A DNA stretch of 64,000 nt, taken from NCBI GenBank assembly GCA_951799445.1, contig OX637287.1:44049724-44113723 (forward strand). Direction: 5' to 3'. The notes beneath the pieces are model-generated. The model was not told the origin of the DNA, ran no database searches, and worked only from the letters and a program-made list of their open reading frames with translations. Below, in pieces: positions 1-11,810 of this stretch. Both the position numbers and the translations under genes were made by a program. The first letter of the stretch is position 1; each line of letters starts with the position of its first letter. The stretch comes from Pseudisothecium myosuroides (Eukaryota > Streptophyta > Bryopsida > Hypnales > Lembophyllaceae).

Positions 1-1368
1 CTGAAATAAAATTTATAATTGCTAAAGTTTCAATACCACAAAATTAGTCACATATCATGGCATAGTCACATTCTATGTACGTTCTACAACACCCACCTTT
101 GTTGAACTAAAATTAACTATTACACATTTGAAAAATATTAATGTTTGATTTTTAGAAAATAGTAAAAAAATTCAAAGAAATAAACTAAAAATTGGACAAT
201 TTTTCTAACTTCAAGATTTTCTTTCTCAACCATTTGCATCTTAATTTTGGAATAATAAATAGTAATCTTTGCATTTGCACAAATATAATGTACTTTGAAC
301 ACATGTTGAAGGTGGATAATATATTATTTTTTGAAAATTTCTTTGAATGCTCGTATAACTTCAATATAAGTCCTCATCTTCCAATTTTGACCTTCAAATT
401 TACATTTTTGGGTCAAATGTACATAACATTGTTAACTAGGGTGATCCCTTCCCCCTTGGGGGAGGGATCATTCCTCCCTGGATACCTGCCATGTAATTTA
501 GTTTAATTAGAGATGATACCATTGGCTCACTAAAGTTACTGTAGTGACAAGAAGAATGCAAGCTATTGGCTTGATCTGCTAATCAGCCACCTGACAGCTC
601 AAACTTGTCACTTGGCAACACATAATATGTGGTTTGGATATGTGGGCCAACGTTGGGGCTCCTCGTTTGGGGGGAGCAAAAGGGACCCCCCCAACGTTGG
701 TGAATAATGTTATGTAGTATTATCCCCCCCTCCTAAATGACAGAGGTAGACATCTAATTAAGGAATGTTTTAAAATAATTAAAAATGGAAAAAAATGAAA
801 AAAAATTACTCCATGTATACAAATATAACACATTTCAAATTTCATACAAAACTAACATATGACACAGAAAATATGAGCAAAAATCCACTTGTCCAAGGCC
901 AAGGGGACCAAAAAAAAGACAACTGCTTCTTGCAATCACTAATTTTTTTATATACTTAGAAATCCTAAAGAATCTATAAGTTATACACAAGCCATTGCTA
1001 GACTGAAATTGAAATGTTTTCAATACAAATATCATATTAAAAAACCTCGAATAATTAGTTAAATATATGTTTTTCATTCATGCTTCCACTTCTCACCATA
1101 AACATTTAACAATGATGCCATTGCTTGAAAATGTGAAATCCCTTCATATTGGATTGTATCTAATGATCTTCAATTTTCTTGTATTTGTATAAAAAAAAAT
1201 TCAAACAATAAAACAACTTAATGTTATATTTATACAATTTGAATTCATACTTGGATTTAAAGGCCTCGTATAAAATTAGCTATGAAAAGTCAAGAAATAC
1301 AATGCTAACCACCACAAAATAGGGATACAAATCTTAGCAATAATACTTGCCGGGACTATTGGAGGCAC
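1..1368. other. AT-rich intergenic DNA, no gene recognised
   Basis: No reading frame here resembles a protein I recognise. Two small GC-rich inverted motifs stand out. One is a CCCTTGGGGG-type hairpin near 442-470. The other is an inverted pair near 648-702, where CCAACGTTGG occurs at both ends of a short G/C-rich stretch. These could be the ends or core of a small MITE, but I could not define target duplications. The remainder is homopolymer-rich and low in complexity. Confidence 0.5.
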
Positions 1369-1372
1369 TTTA

Positions 1373-2107
1373 GGGTGAATGCAAAAAACACCTGCCAATT
1401 TTGTTGCGTTTTGACAGTACTCATCATTTTTTTTCTACAGTACTTTAAAATTAGAAAAAGAATTTAAAAATATATATATATATGACTAATGTATACACCT
1501 TTAAGATGAAGGTAACCACCAAAGGAAATTCATGAAAAAATTCTCTAAAAAGGAGAACTAGAAAAATGTCAAATCTCAAGAAAATGGATACTTTGATGTT
1601 TTAATTAGTTAAAAATAAAAAAAAATAAATACATAAAATGAAAACTAGCCGTTTGTAAGAACTCTATGGAGATGGTCATTCACCCAAAAAAACTCGAAAA
1701 TAATATTTTATATGTTACAAAATGCAAGCAGAAAGAAATGCACTTTGTGGACTTCTACACCACATACAATTAATTATTTTTAGAATTCCTTTATACAGTA
1801 GCTACAGTAGAAGTCTACTAGAAGACTATCCCCTCCAAATTTCAGTTCAAAATTCGTTTTTTTGGGTACTAAATAGTACTAAAACCCTCCAAATTGGCAA
1901 GGGTGACATAAAATTGGGGGCTATTTTTGGACAGTAAAATATTTTTGAAAATTACAAAAAAAATTAGGCAAGGTGTATAATAGTCATGAGTACCTTACCT
2001 ATAAATCTTGAGTCATTTGGAGCCAAAAACACAAAATTTATGGCCAAAAAACTAATCAAAATGCAAGGTGTGACGTAAAATAGTACATGAGTTTCTTGCA
2101 TTCACCC
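1373..2107. mobile_element. 735-bp non-autonomous DNA transposon, 4-bp TSD family, copy 1
   Basis: The element begins GGGTGAATGCAA and ends TTGCATTCACCC, giving terminal inverted repeats of about 12-16 bp. It is flanked by a direct TTTA (1369-1372 and 2108-2111). A second copy at 48256-48987 is similar along its whole length and has the same ends. The pair differs by point changes and small indels. No transposase is encoded, so it must have been moved by proteins made elsewhere. A 4-bp duplication with variable sequence excludes PIF (3 bp), hAT (8 bp) and Mutator (9 bp). Sola-type transposons are reported to make 4-bp duplications, but that assignment is inference. Confidence 0.85.
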
Positions 2108-2111
2108 TTTA

Positions 2112-3034
2112 GTTCATATGAAGCTCAATGATCCACTATAAAAGCATTTCCATTGATGAAACAAATGTAGAAACACAATTTTGGGGGGATGAAAAACGCA
2201 TATTAAATGCAAGGATTTACCAAATGATTTTTTTGGGCTTGGGAAAAATTGTATTGGATAGCAATGATGGAGATTCTTTTTGCTTTTGTACACTAAGAGC
2301 CTTGCAATTGGTTGGAGGTTAGTATAATAAATTGCATAAGCGGAACAAACATATAAGCCACTCTCTTAAGAAAAAATGACCTTATGTTCTGATGAGATGA
2401 ACTTTCATTGAGCAAATGGAGATGCTCTATAGTAAGTTCCACACATCCCACTTATTTTAGTGCAAAGCAATATTCTTGTAAGTTATTGATGGTTATAACG
2501 AACTAAAGGTGCATTCGCACCTGGTGCTAAGTTGTGGCCAAGATCGATGTTTTGTAGCTGTTATAAGAAGTGTGTTCACACAAAATGACACTCTTAACCC
2601 TTGAATCTATGTGAAGGCAAACGTGGCATGAAGACAACACCACTCTTTGTTGTAGGCGTACTCCATCACTTGCAATAACAATGTAATAACTATTAGCTCT
2701 TACATAAACACAAAATCAAGCAAAAATGAACATTTGAGAATTTTAGGGGCGTTCTTTTGTAGTAGCCCTCATCAACACCCAATACCAAGAGCAGTATTGC
2801 TAACCTTTGTGACAATGAAGAACACTTGAACATCATTCATCAAAGAGGAGGGTTTCGCAATTCTAGTTACAAATTACAATGTAACAAGTTAAGTATCTCC
2901 ATTTTAGGCTTGAGTTATTGTGGCACAATTGCAAAGGCTTGCAAAGAGCTTGCAAGCAGACGAAATTTAAATTGGAGACCCCAAGATTTGGAGGGTGCCA
3001 CAAGAGGTTAGAAACAAGATCTCAGAAGAGGATA
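2112..3034. other. intergenic, no gene recognised
   Basis: Only short unconvincing frames are present. I see no conserved protein motif, RNA gene or clear repeat ends between the 4-bp-TSD element and the TA-flanked MITE that follows. Confidence 0.4.
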
Positions 3035-3512
3035 AGGTAGGAGGCTCATAAATTGACCATCTAAGGGATAATAGACCTTTGTAGGAAAATCAGTAGAGCA
3101 TAGCATTTTTCACATATTTTTAGTAGAAAGAGAAAAGATAAACAACTCATTGACAATTTAAATCATAATTTTTTGACTTAGAATGAATCAACTATGAATT
3201 TTCAAAGTGAAAGGGGCATAGGATTGGTCTAGTAAGACTGGACCAATCTTAATCAAAATCAACCTTTGAATGGAGCACTTCAAATTTAGGAAGTTTCTAT
3301 AATTTTGGCTCTCAAAGAATGATCCACATCATGCTTTCATTTATTTTAGCCTTACATGAATGTATTTTTTACTCAAAGGGATTTAAGAATACAATTAAAA
3401 AGCAAAAAGTGCATTGAAGGAATTATGATTCATTTTTAAAACTCTTTGCACTATTCATGACAATTCTACTAGGTGATTGTAATTGCGTGCTTGCAATTTG
3501 AGCCTCCTACCT
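3035..3512. mobile_element. TA-flanked MITE (AGGTAG ends), 478 bp
   Basis: The left end AGGTAGGAGGCTCA is matched exactly by the right end TGAGCCTCCTACCT, a 14-bp perfect inverted repeat. TA lies directly outside both ends (3033-3034 and 3513-3514), as expected for Tc1/mariner-type insertion. Its ends resemble those of the copies at 16630, 20636 and 57354. There is no coding capacity. Confidence 0.75.
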
Positions 3513-3754
3513 TACAACAAGGTGGTTAAAGAAATTTACAATTGTGAAGCTGAAAAAGGAGTCAGATACTAGTACAAAATGAAAAATTTAGTTGACGTAA
3601 AGTACTAGAATTTCAGATTCAACAACTTTTCCATGCGAACAACAAATAATATTAGAAGTCATAATATTGCCATGCTTGAACCCATGCTTGAATCAACAAC
3701 CTTTTCAACAAATACAACATCTTCTCCAAATTAGATGGGAGTATCCATACCTTA

Positions 3755-4190
3755 AGTTTGTTTGTTTGTTTTGTTTTGTTTGTTTGTTTGTTATGTTGAA
3801 ATCTCCTGGACTGTGCGTCCTCCGGTGGCATGCTTGGTACTATCGGAAAGCCCTTAGCAAGAAAGGATGCACGGGCTTGGTTTTGGGCGTTTAGACTTGC
3901 GATGCAAAAGTTATTGAATTTTGAGTTATTTTTGGATCTTAAAAAAATTACTTTAAGTTAGGCTGTTTTTTTTGTTTTTTTTGTTACATTGACATCTCCC
4001 AAACCGTGCATCCCTAGGTAGCATGTTTGGTACCATCAAAAAGCCCTTGGCAAGGAGGGGAGCACAGGCTTTGATTCGTGGCATTCAAACCTATGGTGGA
4101 AAAGTTATTGAATTTCGAAGTTTTTTATGAGTCAAAAAATTAAAAAATTAAATTTTACTTTTATTTTGGGTGTGGCATCAACACATGGCA
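3755..4190 (+). repeat. dispersed (TTTG)n-headed repeat, two tandem copies
   Basis: Two adjacent units (about 3755-3950 and 3955-4190) each begin with a run of TTTG/TTTTG. Each continues with a conserved core containing a CCGTGCATCCC-like stretch, AAAGCCCTTGGCAAG and AAAAGTTATTGAATTT. The second ends near GGCACACTA. The same unit recurs near 20114, 52375 and 53545, with a 3' fragment near 29375. I see no terminal inverted repeats or target duplications, so the class is unresolved; a SINE-like or Helitron-like origin is possible. Confidence 0.6.
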
Positions 4191-4752
4191 CACTAAAACC
4201 AAGGTGTTTCCAAACACAAGGTGGGAACGGACCTTAAGGTATGTATATCCACAATGGCCCCTGCCTTATTTGGACCCTATTGTTGAGACCAATTGTGCCT
4301 TCTTGGCATTATAATGTAGTAAAAAATTGTACTTAGAGGCAAACTAGAGTTGAAAGGGGTGGAATTGGGTTGAATCGTCATTAATTTATAACCTCCACAA
4401 ACACACCATGCATGCGGTTTAGAAACATGGAAAAAGTTTCCTTCTTTATTCTACCATTGAAGGGATGCTTTTGATTTACCATTGCAAACCAATAGGGAGT
4501 GCAAAGAACCAATATAGAATCAAAGACAATAAGAATAGTTCTTCCTAGGGACAACAATGGGAAGCTATGTGTATTTGCTTTGACCACCTAATTTTAATGT
4601 GTGTGTTTTTATTTTTTAAATGGCTTGACTAAACTATAAGTGAAAAACTCTTGACTTTACCAATTTTTTGGAATAAAAAATTGTGCAACTAATCAATCTA
4701 AATATGTGCAATGACCAAAGGATCCACAATGGGTATACATACCTTAACTTAA

Positions 4753-5318
4753 CCCCTGAAGGACTAGGAGGTTGTCTAAATTTCCAAAATTATGAAGATC
4801 TATTATAAAATGCAACTTATTACAATATTTTAATGATGACTCTAAAATTTTATTGTAAAATATGATTTATGGATCACATACATATGTTTAGATCAACAAA
4901 TACACAAATCAATATTTTAGAATAAAATTTGAAGCCAAAAATTGAAACTTCCTTCTAAATTCAATTGCAGATTGAATTTTTATGATTTTTACAAGAATTT
5001 TTTTCAATAAAATCAAAATGTTGAGTTCTAATCATAGTGATTTTTGAAGATTTTTATTTTATTTTTTGATTCAAGTCATTTTTGAAGGGTCATTTTTTGA
5101 ATTGAGAAAGTTATTTTTTGAGGCTAGACCTTCCAATACCTTTTGAATTATAGAATTTTGCAAAGCAAAATCTTCATAATCTAGACCGTACAAATGTTAA
5201 AGAACTAACACAAGAATCTTCAAGAAAAATTGATAGATGAAAAAACGCATTTCTGTGAGTTCGGGATGTGTTTCTGTTCATTCATTGTTCAAAATCTGCA
5301 CTTGTGATCCTTTAGGGA
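4753..5318. mobile_element. TTAA-flanked element, 566 bp
   Basis: The ends are CCCCTGAAGGAC and GATCCTTTAGGGA, flanked by TTAA at 4749-4752 and 5319-5322. The interior matches, in inverse orientation, the copies at 25901-26455 and 31807-32336, forming a subfamily. There is no open reading frame of note. TTAA target use is typical of piggyBac and also of Sola3/Kolobok-type elements. Confidence 0.75.
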
Positions 5319-5489
5319 TTAATAAACATGAACAATGTCATGAAAAGTTGAATGAATCAATATACTCCATATCATTTTCCAAATACTGTCTTTGTTCGGA
5401 ATATGAAATGTTGATGGCACCTAGAAAATAAGTTATGCCCAACCTACCTACCATCACTCACAAAACATTGCAATTGAGTACAATTACTG

Positions 5490-5672
5490 CAATAGAACCT
5501 TTCTAAAGTAATATTCTCCAAAGTAATAACCTCTCTGAGGTAATATTAACTACCTAATCCCAACTTGGGCTACATACAAACATCATTAATACAATGACCC
5601 TCCCTAATATAACCTCTTTAATGTAATATAGTTAGCCCAATCCCGGCCCTATTACTTTAGAGAGGTTCTAAT
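5490..5672. mobile_element. degenerate Emigrant/pogo-like MITE
   Basis: The left side, CAATAGAACCTTTCTAAAG, and the right side, CTTTAGAGAGGTTCTAATG, are near-inverted. They resemble the CAGTAGAACCTC ends of the better copy at 39185-39372. TA follows the right end. The centre holds further CCTCTCT/AGGTAATA motifs in both orientations. Confidence 0.55.
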
Positions 5673-6081
5673 GTATCATTAAACATAGATTAATTTTATT
5701 AGGCCTTATTGACAATTGAAAAAAGACTCCAACACACTTTAACATGCATTATTTGGACATCTTATGAATAAGTTATGAATTTTTAAAGTTTTGTTTTTAG
5801 GTGTGATAAAAACCAACAACTAACCCTCATAGACTTTCAATCTTTCATTTTCAGATTGTGTACATCTTGTCTGATAATATCTAGGAAAAAGTATCTCTTT
5901 TTGGTCCAAATGTAAGTGTCACTTTTGGGGCAGTGTTGATTGTGGGTGTATAAGGTAACTACACCTAAAATCGCATAGTTAAACTCTGTGGCATGATCCA
6001 CATGCTCTAGAAAATGAATAATAATATTTGTATATATGTAAAGGACTATGAATCAAAATGCAAGTGGTTTCATAATTTTAA

Positions 6082-6818
6082 CCCTGGAGCGCCGCGGACG
6101 CCATTCCGTGGCGTTCCGATGACAATATTGTAGAGATGAAAAGGGTTCTAAAGTATTTTTTCATACTCCTTATTCTGGTTGATCTTTGATGTTGGGTTAT
6201 GAAGAGTATCCACTTGAGTTTGTAGTCTTTCCAATGTTTGTCTTCACATAAATGAGAATTTATTAAAAAAAACGGATCACAAAATATGCTATTTTAGTGT
6301 GTTTAGGGAAGTTGTTGCTCCTTGCTCTAAATCTGAAATTTCTCCACAAAAATGATATTTTTTGAGTTTGAGCCCAACTAACAAAATGAAGTTCATCTAC
6401 TCTAGTTTCTACTCCAATTTGAATTTTGAAAAAATTCCTAATATTGAATATTTTATTGCAATTTGAACTTTGGGTGCATTTTCAATGTCTATTATTTTCT
6501 AACTATAGAATGATACGGAAATTGAGCTTACACCATGATGTTTGTCATTGTAGTATACACAATGGTGAAATTTTCAGATTTTTTTAAATAATTTTCTATT
6601 TAATATGATTTTTCTTCACTCTTTCTTCAAAAATTCTCAAAAAAATCAATTTTCTACAAAAAAAATCTAAATTTTTTGTGAAGTAAAGAAGACACGTAAT
6701 TTCATCTCTGGAAATTAAATATAAATTTTTTCATACATATCTAGTTGCAAAATGGCAACAAATTGAGTCATGGGCAGTGAGGATTAAAATCAATGGTCAT
6801 GGGTCTGTCATTTAGGGG
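6082..6818. mobile_element. TTAA-flanked element, 737 bp (CCCTGGAGCG-type left end)
   Basis: TTAA lies at 6078-6081 and 6819-6822. The left end reads CCCTGGAGCG and the right end TTTAGGGG. The same end pair (CTCTGGAGCG and TTTAGGGG) bounds 59671-60239, which supports one subfamily with dissimilar tips. There is no coding sequence. Confidence 0.6.
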
Positions 6819-7618
6819 TTAAGATGCATTGTGAATTAGTTACAAATTTTCAAAGATACGAGATATAGGGTGTTAAAAGTATCACCTAGGTGATGCCAAA
6901 ATCAATTTGATGCACATGAAGAAATGTCAAAGACAAGAAGTTAAACGAACAAAAAGTGTATTCAAAATGGACCACTTGGTAGGTTGCCACCTCTACAGTT
7001 CTATTAATAGAGCTGCACACTACTCCAATTGGGCTCTTATACTTGTCCTTTATTGTGCACCATTTTCAGTTTCCTCCCCATTCAAAAATAGGGGTCAACT
7101 TTCAGGAGCGGTCCATTTTAGGTGTAGTTACATACTGTAAGCTAACTTACCTTAAATTCAGTGACTGTATCATATGAGAAGCTACAATTGGCCTGTCTGC
7201 ATTGGCACAGACTGGGGAATTCAATCACAGTTTGCCACACTTATCTTATTTAGGAACTCAGTCAACTGATGCCATGAACGGAATGGTTATCCACAATTTA
7301 CACTAAACCACTGCCAACAAGACTCGAAAATAGTTACACAAAATAGTGAAATTAGGTTGCTCCATATTAATTTTATGGCATTTGACACTACATGAATATT
7401 TATGGTACTTGCACACTTGGCGTTTGGAAGCACCGGCAGTAAAAAGCTAAAGTAGTCAAGGAATGAAGACTATTGGGATCTGTGTCAGGTGAGGTTCGTG
7501 ACAGTAGCTACGGGCCAGACGGTGTTAGTGAACAAGTCGTTAGTTTTAGTACTGTTCGTATATGGCGATTAAGTTTCAGTGCTAGGAGGGTCTTAGACGA
7601 TGTTAGTGGTCATTTTTT

Positions 7619-7957
7619 ATGGCGTGTCCGCACCATGTAGGAGGTGTTACAGCGCTCGCCGCCACTTGCAAGTGTAGCGACGAGTTTGAGAAAGTTTTTT
7701 CGAGGAAGGATTGGTCCAGCAGCCGACTTTTTTTCATGAGAGCAACGCCATTTCGATTTGTTTTTTGTGTTAAGGCTTGCTATGCCGGAGAATTGCCAAC
7801 GAGGGTGTTCTTGAAGTTATCGTTTTCTCAGTCAGTGAAGGGAGTAGAGATTTTCCTGTGCTTGGAGGGGTTTAAGCGACGCCAGCATTTTGTGTTAATC
7901 CCCGTGGCGAGGTGCGAGAGAGGACGAATTCGACATTGTCGCGTGGACGTGGAGTAG
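7619..7957 (+). other. unassigned 112-codon open frame in the left part of the Harbinger element
   Basis: The frame starts with an ATG and is Cys- and Arg-rich, but I recognise no domain in it. It lies between the left terminus and the transposase in DNA of similar composition to the transposase gene. It may be leader or 5' untranslated sequence. I would not treat it as a protein without expression data. Confidence 0.2.
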
Positions 7958-8442
7958 CTGCGTTGCCGAAGGAATAGCTCATTAGCAAGAATTCATCACA
8001 AACAGACGTTAAGCTTGTCAGGTGATAACTTCATGATTCTTGGTGCTCGTTTCTGCAGCTTCGTTTCGCATTTAGGGTTAGCAAGTCTTCGTGAACCTTC
8101 GCTGCGTCTGGCTGGCCACTTCTTGATAGATACAAGGGTAGTCGCCCAATGTTTTAGTAGAAATTTCTGACTGTGGTGACCTCCGTTAGCTGCGTCAGTG
8201 ATGCTCTGTAGTTTTAGGTGGTTGAAGGCCGAATTCAAAATCCTTGAGCTGAAATTTGTTGTCCGAATTTGCTGACATATTCCAAGTCGATGTACCTGTT
8301 TTGTATTGTTATTCTCCTCCATGACCGATTCATTGAAGTCGTTGCTCTCCTGTTGTCCTCTTTTGAATTTAGAGACCGCTTCTTAGGCGCTGTCTCCTTC
8401 TTTGTGTAGCAGTGACTCTTTTGCAGAGGTCAAATGACAGCT

Positions 8443-8574
8443 ATGGACTCATTGGACACCTTCGCACAAATCCTCTCCATGGCCTCTTTCATTTTGATTC
8501 TGCTGTTGCGGGCGCACCAATCCCTGTCCCTCTCTAGCGTCCACAACGTGGAAGAGGACAGCATTGCCAACTAG
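8443..8574 (+). pseudogene. possible former N-terminal segment of the transposase, ended by amber codon
   Basis: An ATG at 8443 opens 43 codons in exactly the transposase frame and ends at TAG 8572-8574. After the stop the frame stays open to 9792. The segment is Leu/Ser-rich and shows no domain I recognise. It may be an ancestral N-terminus lost to a point mutation, or leader sequence open by chance. The conserved transposase domain starts well downstream, so loss of this part need not inactivate the enzyme. Confidence 0.4.
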
Positions 8575-8640
8575 GAGTTTGGCCCCATCACTGTGACTGG
8601 CTCCACCGCAAATGTCGATGTTGTCACGACGGCTGCTCTC

Positions 8641-9792
8641 ATGCACTTCCGTGTGTGGACCACACTCTCAGCGTTAGACGAGGATCTGGGTTTCTGGGTG
8701 AAATCCAAGTCCACAACTTGGTTTTCAAGGTTTCTACTCGAGGAATACGACGACAAGCGCTGGGTGGAGCTTTTCCGCATGACGAAGACTTCCGTTTTTG
8801 CTTTATCTCACCTTTTGTCTCCCAGTATTCGCAGGAGAGACACGAGGTATAGGCTCACGATTCCAATTCTTGTCCGTCTTGCCTGTGCTCTCTTCAAACT
8901 TAGCCATGGCGCTAGTATGCTTGTGTGCAGTGAAATGTTTGCAGTGGGACGGAGCACTGTCTCTGAAATTTTGAAAGAAGTTGTTCAAGGCATCAATGTG
9001 GTTCTCCGTTCCAAAATCAGTTGGCCTCAGGGGGACACAACAACGGCCACTGCTGCAGCATTCCAAGACTTGTGTGGTTTGCCCGGCATCGTTGGAGCAA
9101 TAGATGGCACACATTTTGCCATTTCCAAGCCCAAATTTGGATCAACTGACTACTTCTACTTCAAGTCTGGAGGTTTCAGCATGAACTGTCTAGCAGTTGT
9201 GGACAGTTCGAAGAGATTTCTTGATCTTTATGTGGGTATGCCAGGATCTGTGAACGATGCTCGCATGTTGAGGCGTTCAACTTTATTTCAGCGAGGCCAA
9301 CAGAATTCACTGTGGGATAGCACACTTCTGTTCAATGGATTCAAGCCTTACCTCATCGGTGATGGTGGCTTCCCTCTGCTACCATGGCTCATGGTCCCTC
9401 ACCGACAGCAGAGGGGTCTTGCTCTGGCTGAGCAGCTATTCAATAGGAAGCTCAGTCGCGGTCGAGCAGTTGTGGAAAACTCCTTTGCACTTCTCAAAGG
9501 AACTTTTCGGGAGCTTCAACACAAGTCCGACCTCCACGTGAATTTCTTCCCCGACGTGGTGACAGCGTGTGCCCTCATGCACAACCTGCTTCTTAAGCAA
9601 AGTCATGCGGACGTCGAGCGACTGCTGGAAGTGTTGCAGTTTGAGGCGGCGCAGGAACAGAGGGAGGAAGAACCCACTGTTGAGGACAACGACCCTGTCC
9701 AGGTGCCTGAAGACGTCGAAGTGGTGGGCGCTCAAGAGAAACGTCGTCAACTGGCAGCTTACCTTTCTTTGCTGCGTGTGGTACCTATCTAG
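8641..9792 (+). CDS. PIF/Harbinger DDE transposase
   Basis: From the first in-frame ATG this encodes 383 residues. The frame is open upstream to an amber codon at 8572-8574. A helix-turn-helix-like segment occupies about residues 70-125. The RNase-H-like catalytic domain follows: Asp155 in GAIDGTH, Asp206 in GSVNDARM and Glu279 in VVENSFALLK, so the DDE triad is complete. Conserved GDGGFPLLPW and SRGRAVVEN motifs are present. The enzyme would cut and join element ends at TWA targets, normally with the Myb-like partner encoded on the opposite strand. The start is uncertain: an ATG at 8443 lies in the same frame but is separated by the amber codon, and splicing in the leader cannot be excluded. 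No disruption is visible in the catalytic core. Confidence 0.88.
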   Translation: MHFRVWTTLSALDEDLGFWVKSKSTTWFSRFLLEEYDDKRWVELFRMTKTSVFALSHLLSPSIRRRDTRYRLTIPILVRLACALFKLSHGASMLVCSEMFAVGRSTVSEILKEVVQGINVVLRSKISWPQGDTTTATAAAFQDLCGLPGIVGAIDGTHFAISKPKFGSTDYFYFKSGGFSMNCLAVVDSSKRFLDLYVGMPGSVNDARMLRRSTLFQRGQQNSLWDSTLLFNGFKPYLIGDGGFPLLPWLMVPHRQQRGLALAEQLFNRKLSRGRAVVENSFALLKGTFRELQHKSDLHVNFFPDVVTACALMHNLLLKQSHADVERLLEVLQFEAAQEQREEEPTVEDNDPVQVPEDVEVVGAQEKRRQLAAYLSLLRVVPI

Positions 9793-10580
9793 ATCAAGTG
9801 TTTCTGAACTTGTTCTCTGCAGGTTATCTACGGTGCAGGGGATCTTTTAAACGTACAAGAGCACCAGTTACTGTTTTTTTCTTACTCTTTGAATGATCTG
9901 ATCTTCAATAGTAGCTTCTCACGTTTTTCAACTTCCGGCTTTAAGCTTTCCTTCTCTGTATATACTGTTTTGATTTAAATTAAAAAAATGTTGTTTTCCA
10001 CATATGTTTCCATATGCTGCCATGTTCCGTCTGTGATTGTCTCTCTGTTACTGTGCTCCAAGTTTCCTCACGTTCTCTGATTCTGTGTCTTTCCTGTAAT
10101 GCTTGAATGAGTCTTGATTTCATGGCGTTTTTCTTTTATCAAATTTCAGTCGCTTCCCAAAGGAGTCCATACCTTCTCGTCCATGACATTACATTCAATT
10201 GCTTGCATGTAACTCTTTTTCATTGGAGTTAAAATCTTCACTTTATTTATGTGACGAATACAGTACAGCTTGAAGCGGCAGTACAGGGGAAAAAAAGCGC
10301 GTCCTGTCACTATACCATCTCTACTGCCTGAGCACAGAAGGTGCGAACTGTACACGCTACCTTGGCCATGCTGCAGAGCAGCTGTTACGGCAAACCTAAT
10401 GGCCGATACTGACAGAGAGGCATCACTAGTGCGTCATATCTATCAACCTGAAACTGAGCAATGAAAACAAAAAAATTTACAAAGTGACCATGGAAGGAAA
10501 CAGAGGACCACTACAAGACATCATCCCAACGTCTTCGCATTGTATTCACGAAAGACGGAAAGGACCCACTCCTAATCAAT

Positions 10581-11810
10581 CTACAAGGTTTCATCAAATG
10601 GACAGCGGCTGCTGTCAGCGTCAGGACCGCGCCATGCTCCGAGATGCCCGGACTGGACACCGGCGAAGTTTCCGTGGCTCACAGCAGCAGCTTCTATCTG
10701 CGGTGAGTGTGAGTGCTGCGCACCCGCCGTGAGGGCAGCGGATAGCTGGGCCAAACATTGCACTACTTCGGACTGCTTCTCAATGGCAAGTTTCGCGTTC
10801 TCATTTGTAAGTCGAGAACTCTCATGAAGTAAGAGGTCTCGATCTTTCTGGTACTCCATTTGCTGGCTGAAGAGGCGCTGCTGAACGTCGATTTTCGTTT
10901 TCTCCAACTCCTGACTTGCTTCCGCCATCTGCCGCATCTGCCCCGCCATGGCATCACCAGTGGCACGAGTAGCCTCAGCAATTAGGGAGTGACCCGATAT
11001 ATTCTTTCGTCGGACGCCGGTGTTGCCAGCACGACGACGAGCTGTTGCATCAGATGTGTTTGAAGAACTGAGGAGGTGCGGAGTAATGCTAGGGGGCAGA
11101 GAACCTTTCGGGACGGTATTGGGAGATCCGTTGACGCTGAAAGGTGGCAGTCCAAGAAGAGCTCTGGCCTTCGCACTCTCCAACTGTGTCAACAGGATCT
11201 TCGTGGATACGGTAGCCCCGTCAGTGTCCTCCATGCAATTAAGCACGACAAGTGGGTCGTCGTCATCACCGTCACTGCCTTCGACGTTGTCCTCGCAAAA
11301 TGGTACCGGAGTTTTGTAGTTGCAATCGTCGCCCGACATGAGGTCCCGGGAGTGTGGCGGAACTATGGCTGGTCTAGTTCCATACCAATCGTGGATAAGG
11401 AAAAACAGATCTTGTGGGAAAGTTCTTGGGAGACCTTCCGCCTTCCGCGCAACTGTTGTGATATTCCAGTACGTCATATCATTCACACCAGTCCCGGCCA
11501 AGAAGTCCGCAATTTTCTTATACTCCAGGCTCAATTGGTTCTACTTGCTTTTATAAGCAAGACCATCACGGACACAAGGACTCAACTGTGCTCTCATTAC
11601 CTCATTACTGATCCGAATCCATTTTCCAGCATCTGGAACCATCAAGTCGCGCCTGTCTTTGGTTTCCAGCTCGTCCAAAAACATGCAGCGTTTTGCTTCA
11701 ACGAGGGCAGCGACCTCCGCAGAACCCCAATTCGGACCTCGCTCCTTCCGAGGTCGCTTGGCTGGAACACTGAGGTCAGAAGTATCAACGCTCCCGGCAG
11801 GTCGGATCAC
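10581..11810 (-). pseudogene. Harbinger Myb/SANT-like (trihelix) DNA-binding protein, broken by one amber codon
   Basis: The N-terminal part (about 89 codons, 11810-11544) holds a trihelix/Myb-like domain: the first Trp in GPNWGS, the second in GKWIRI, then a KSK motif. The frame then meets TAG at 11543-11541, where the family has Trp (K-W-N-x-L). It continues without shift for another 319 codons starting NQLSLEYKKI. The downstream part has an acidic Asp-rich stretch and a C-terminal coiled-coil-like region rich in Glu, Lys and Leu. In this superfamily such a protein binds subterminal DNA and helps recruit transposase. No ATG is seen upstream in frame before a stop, so the first exon or true start is unresolved. 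A short intron beginning at GTAGAA is an alternative to a nonsense mutation, but the family motif argues for TGG to TAG. Confidence 0.8.
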
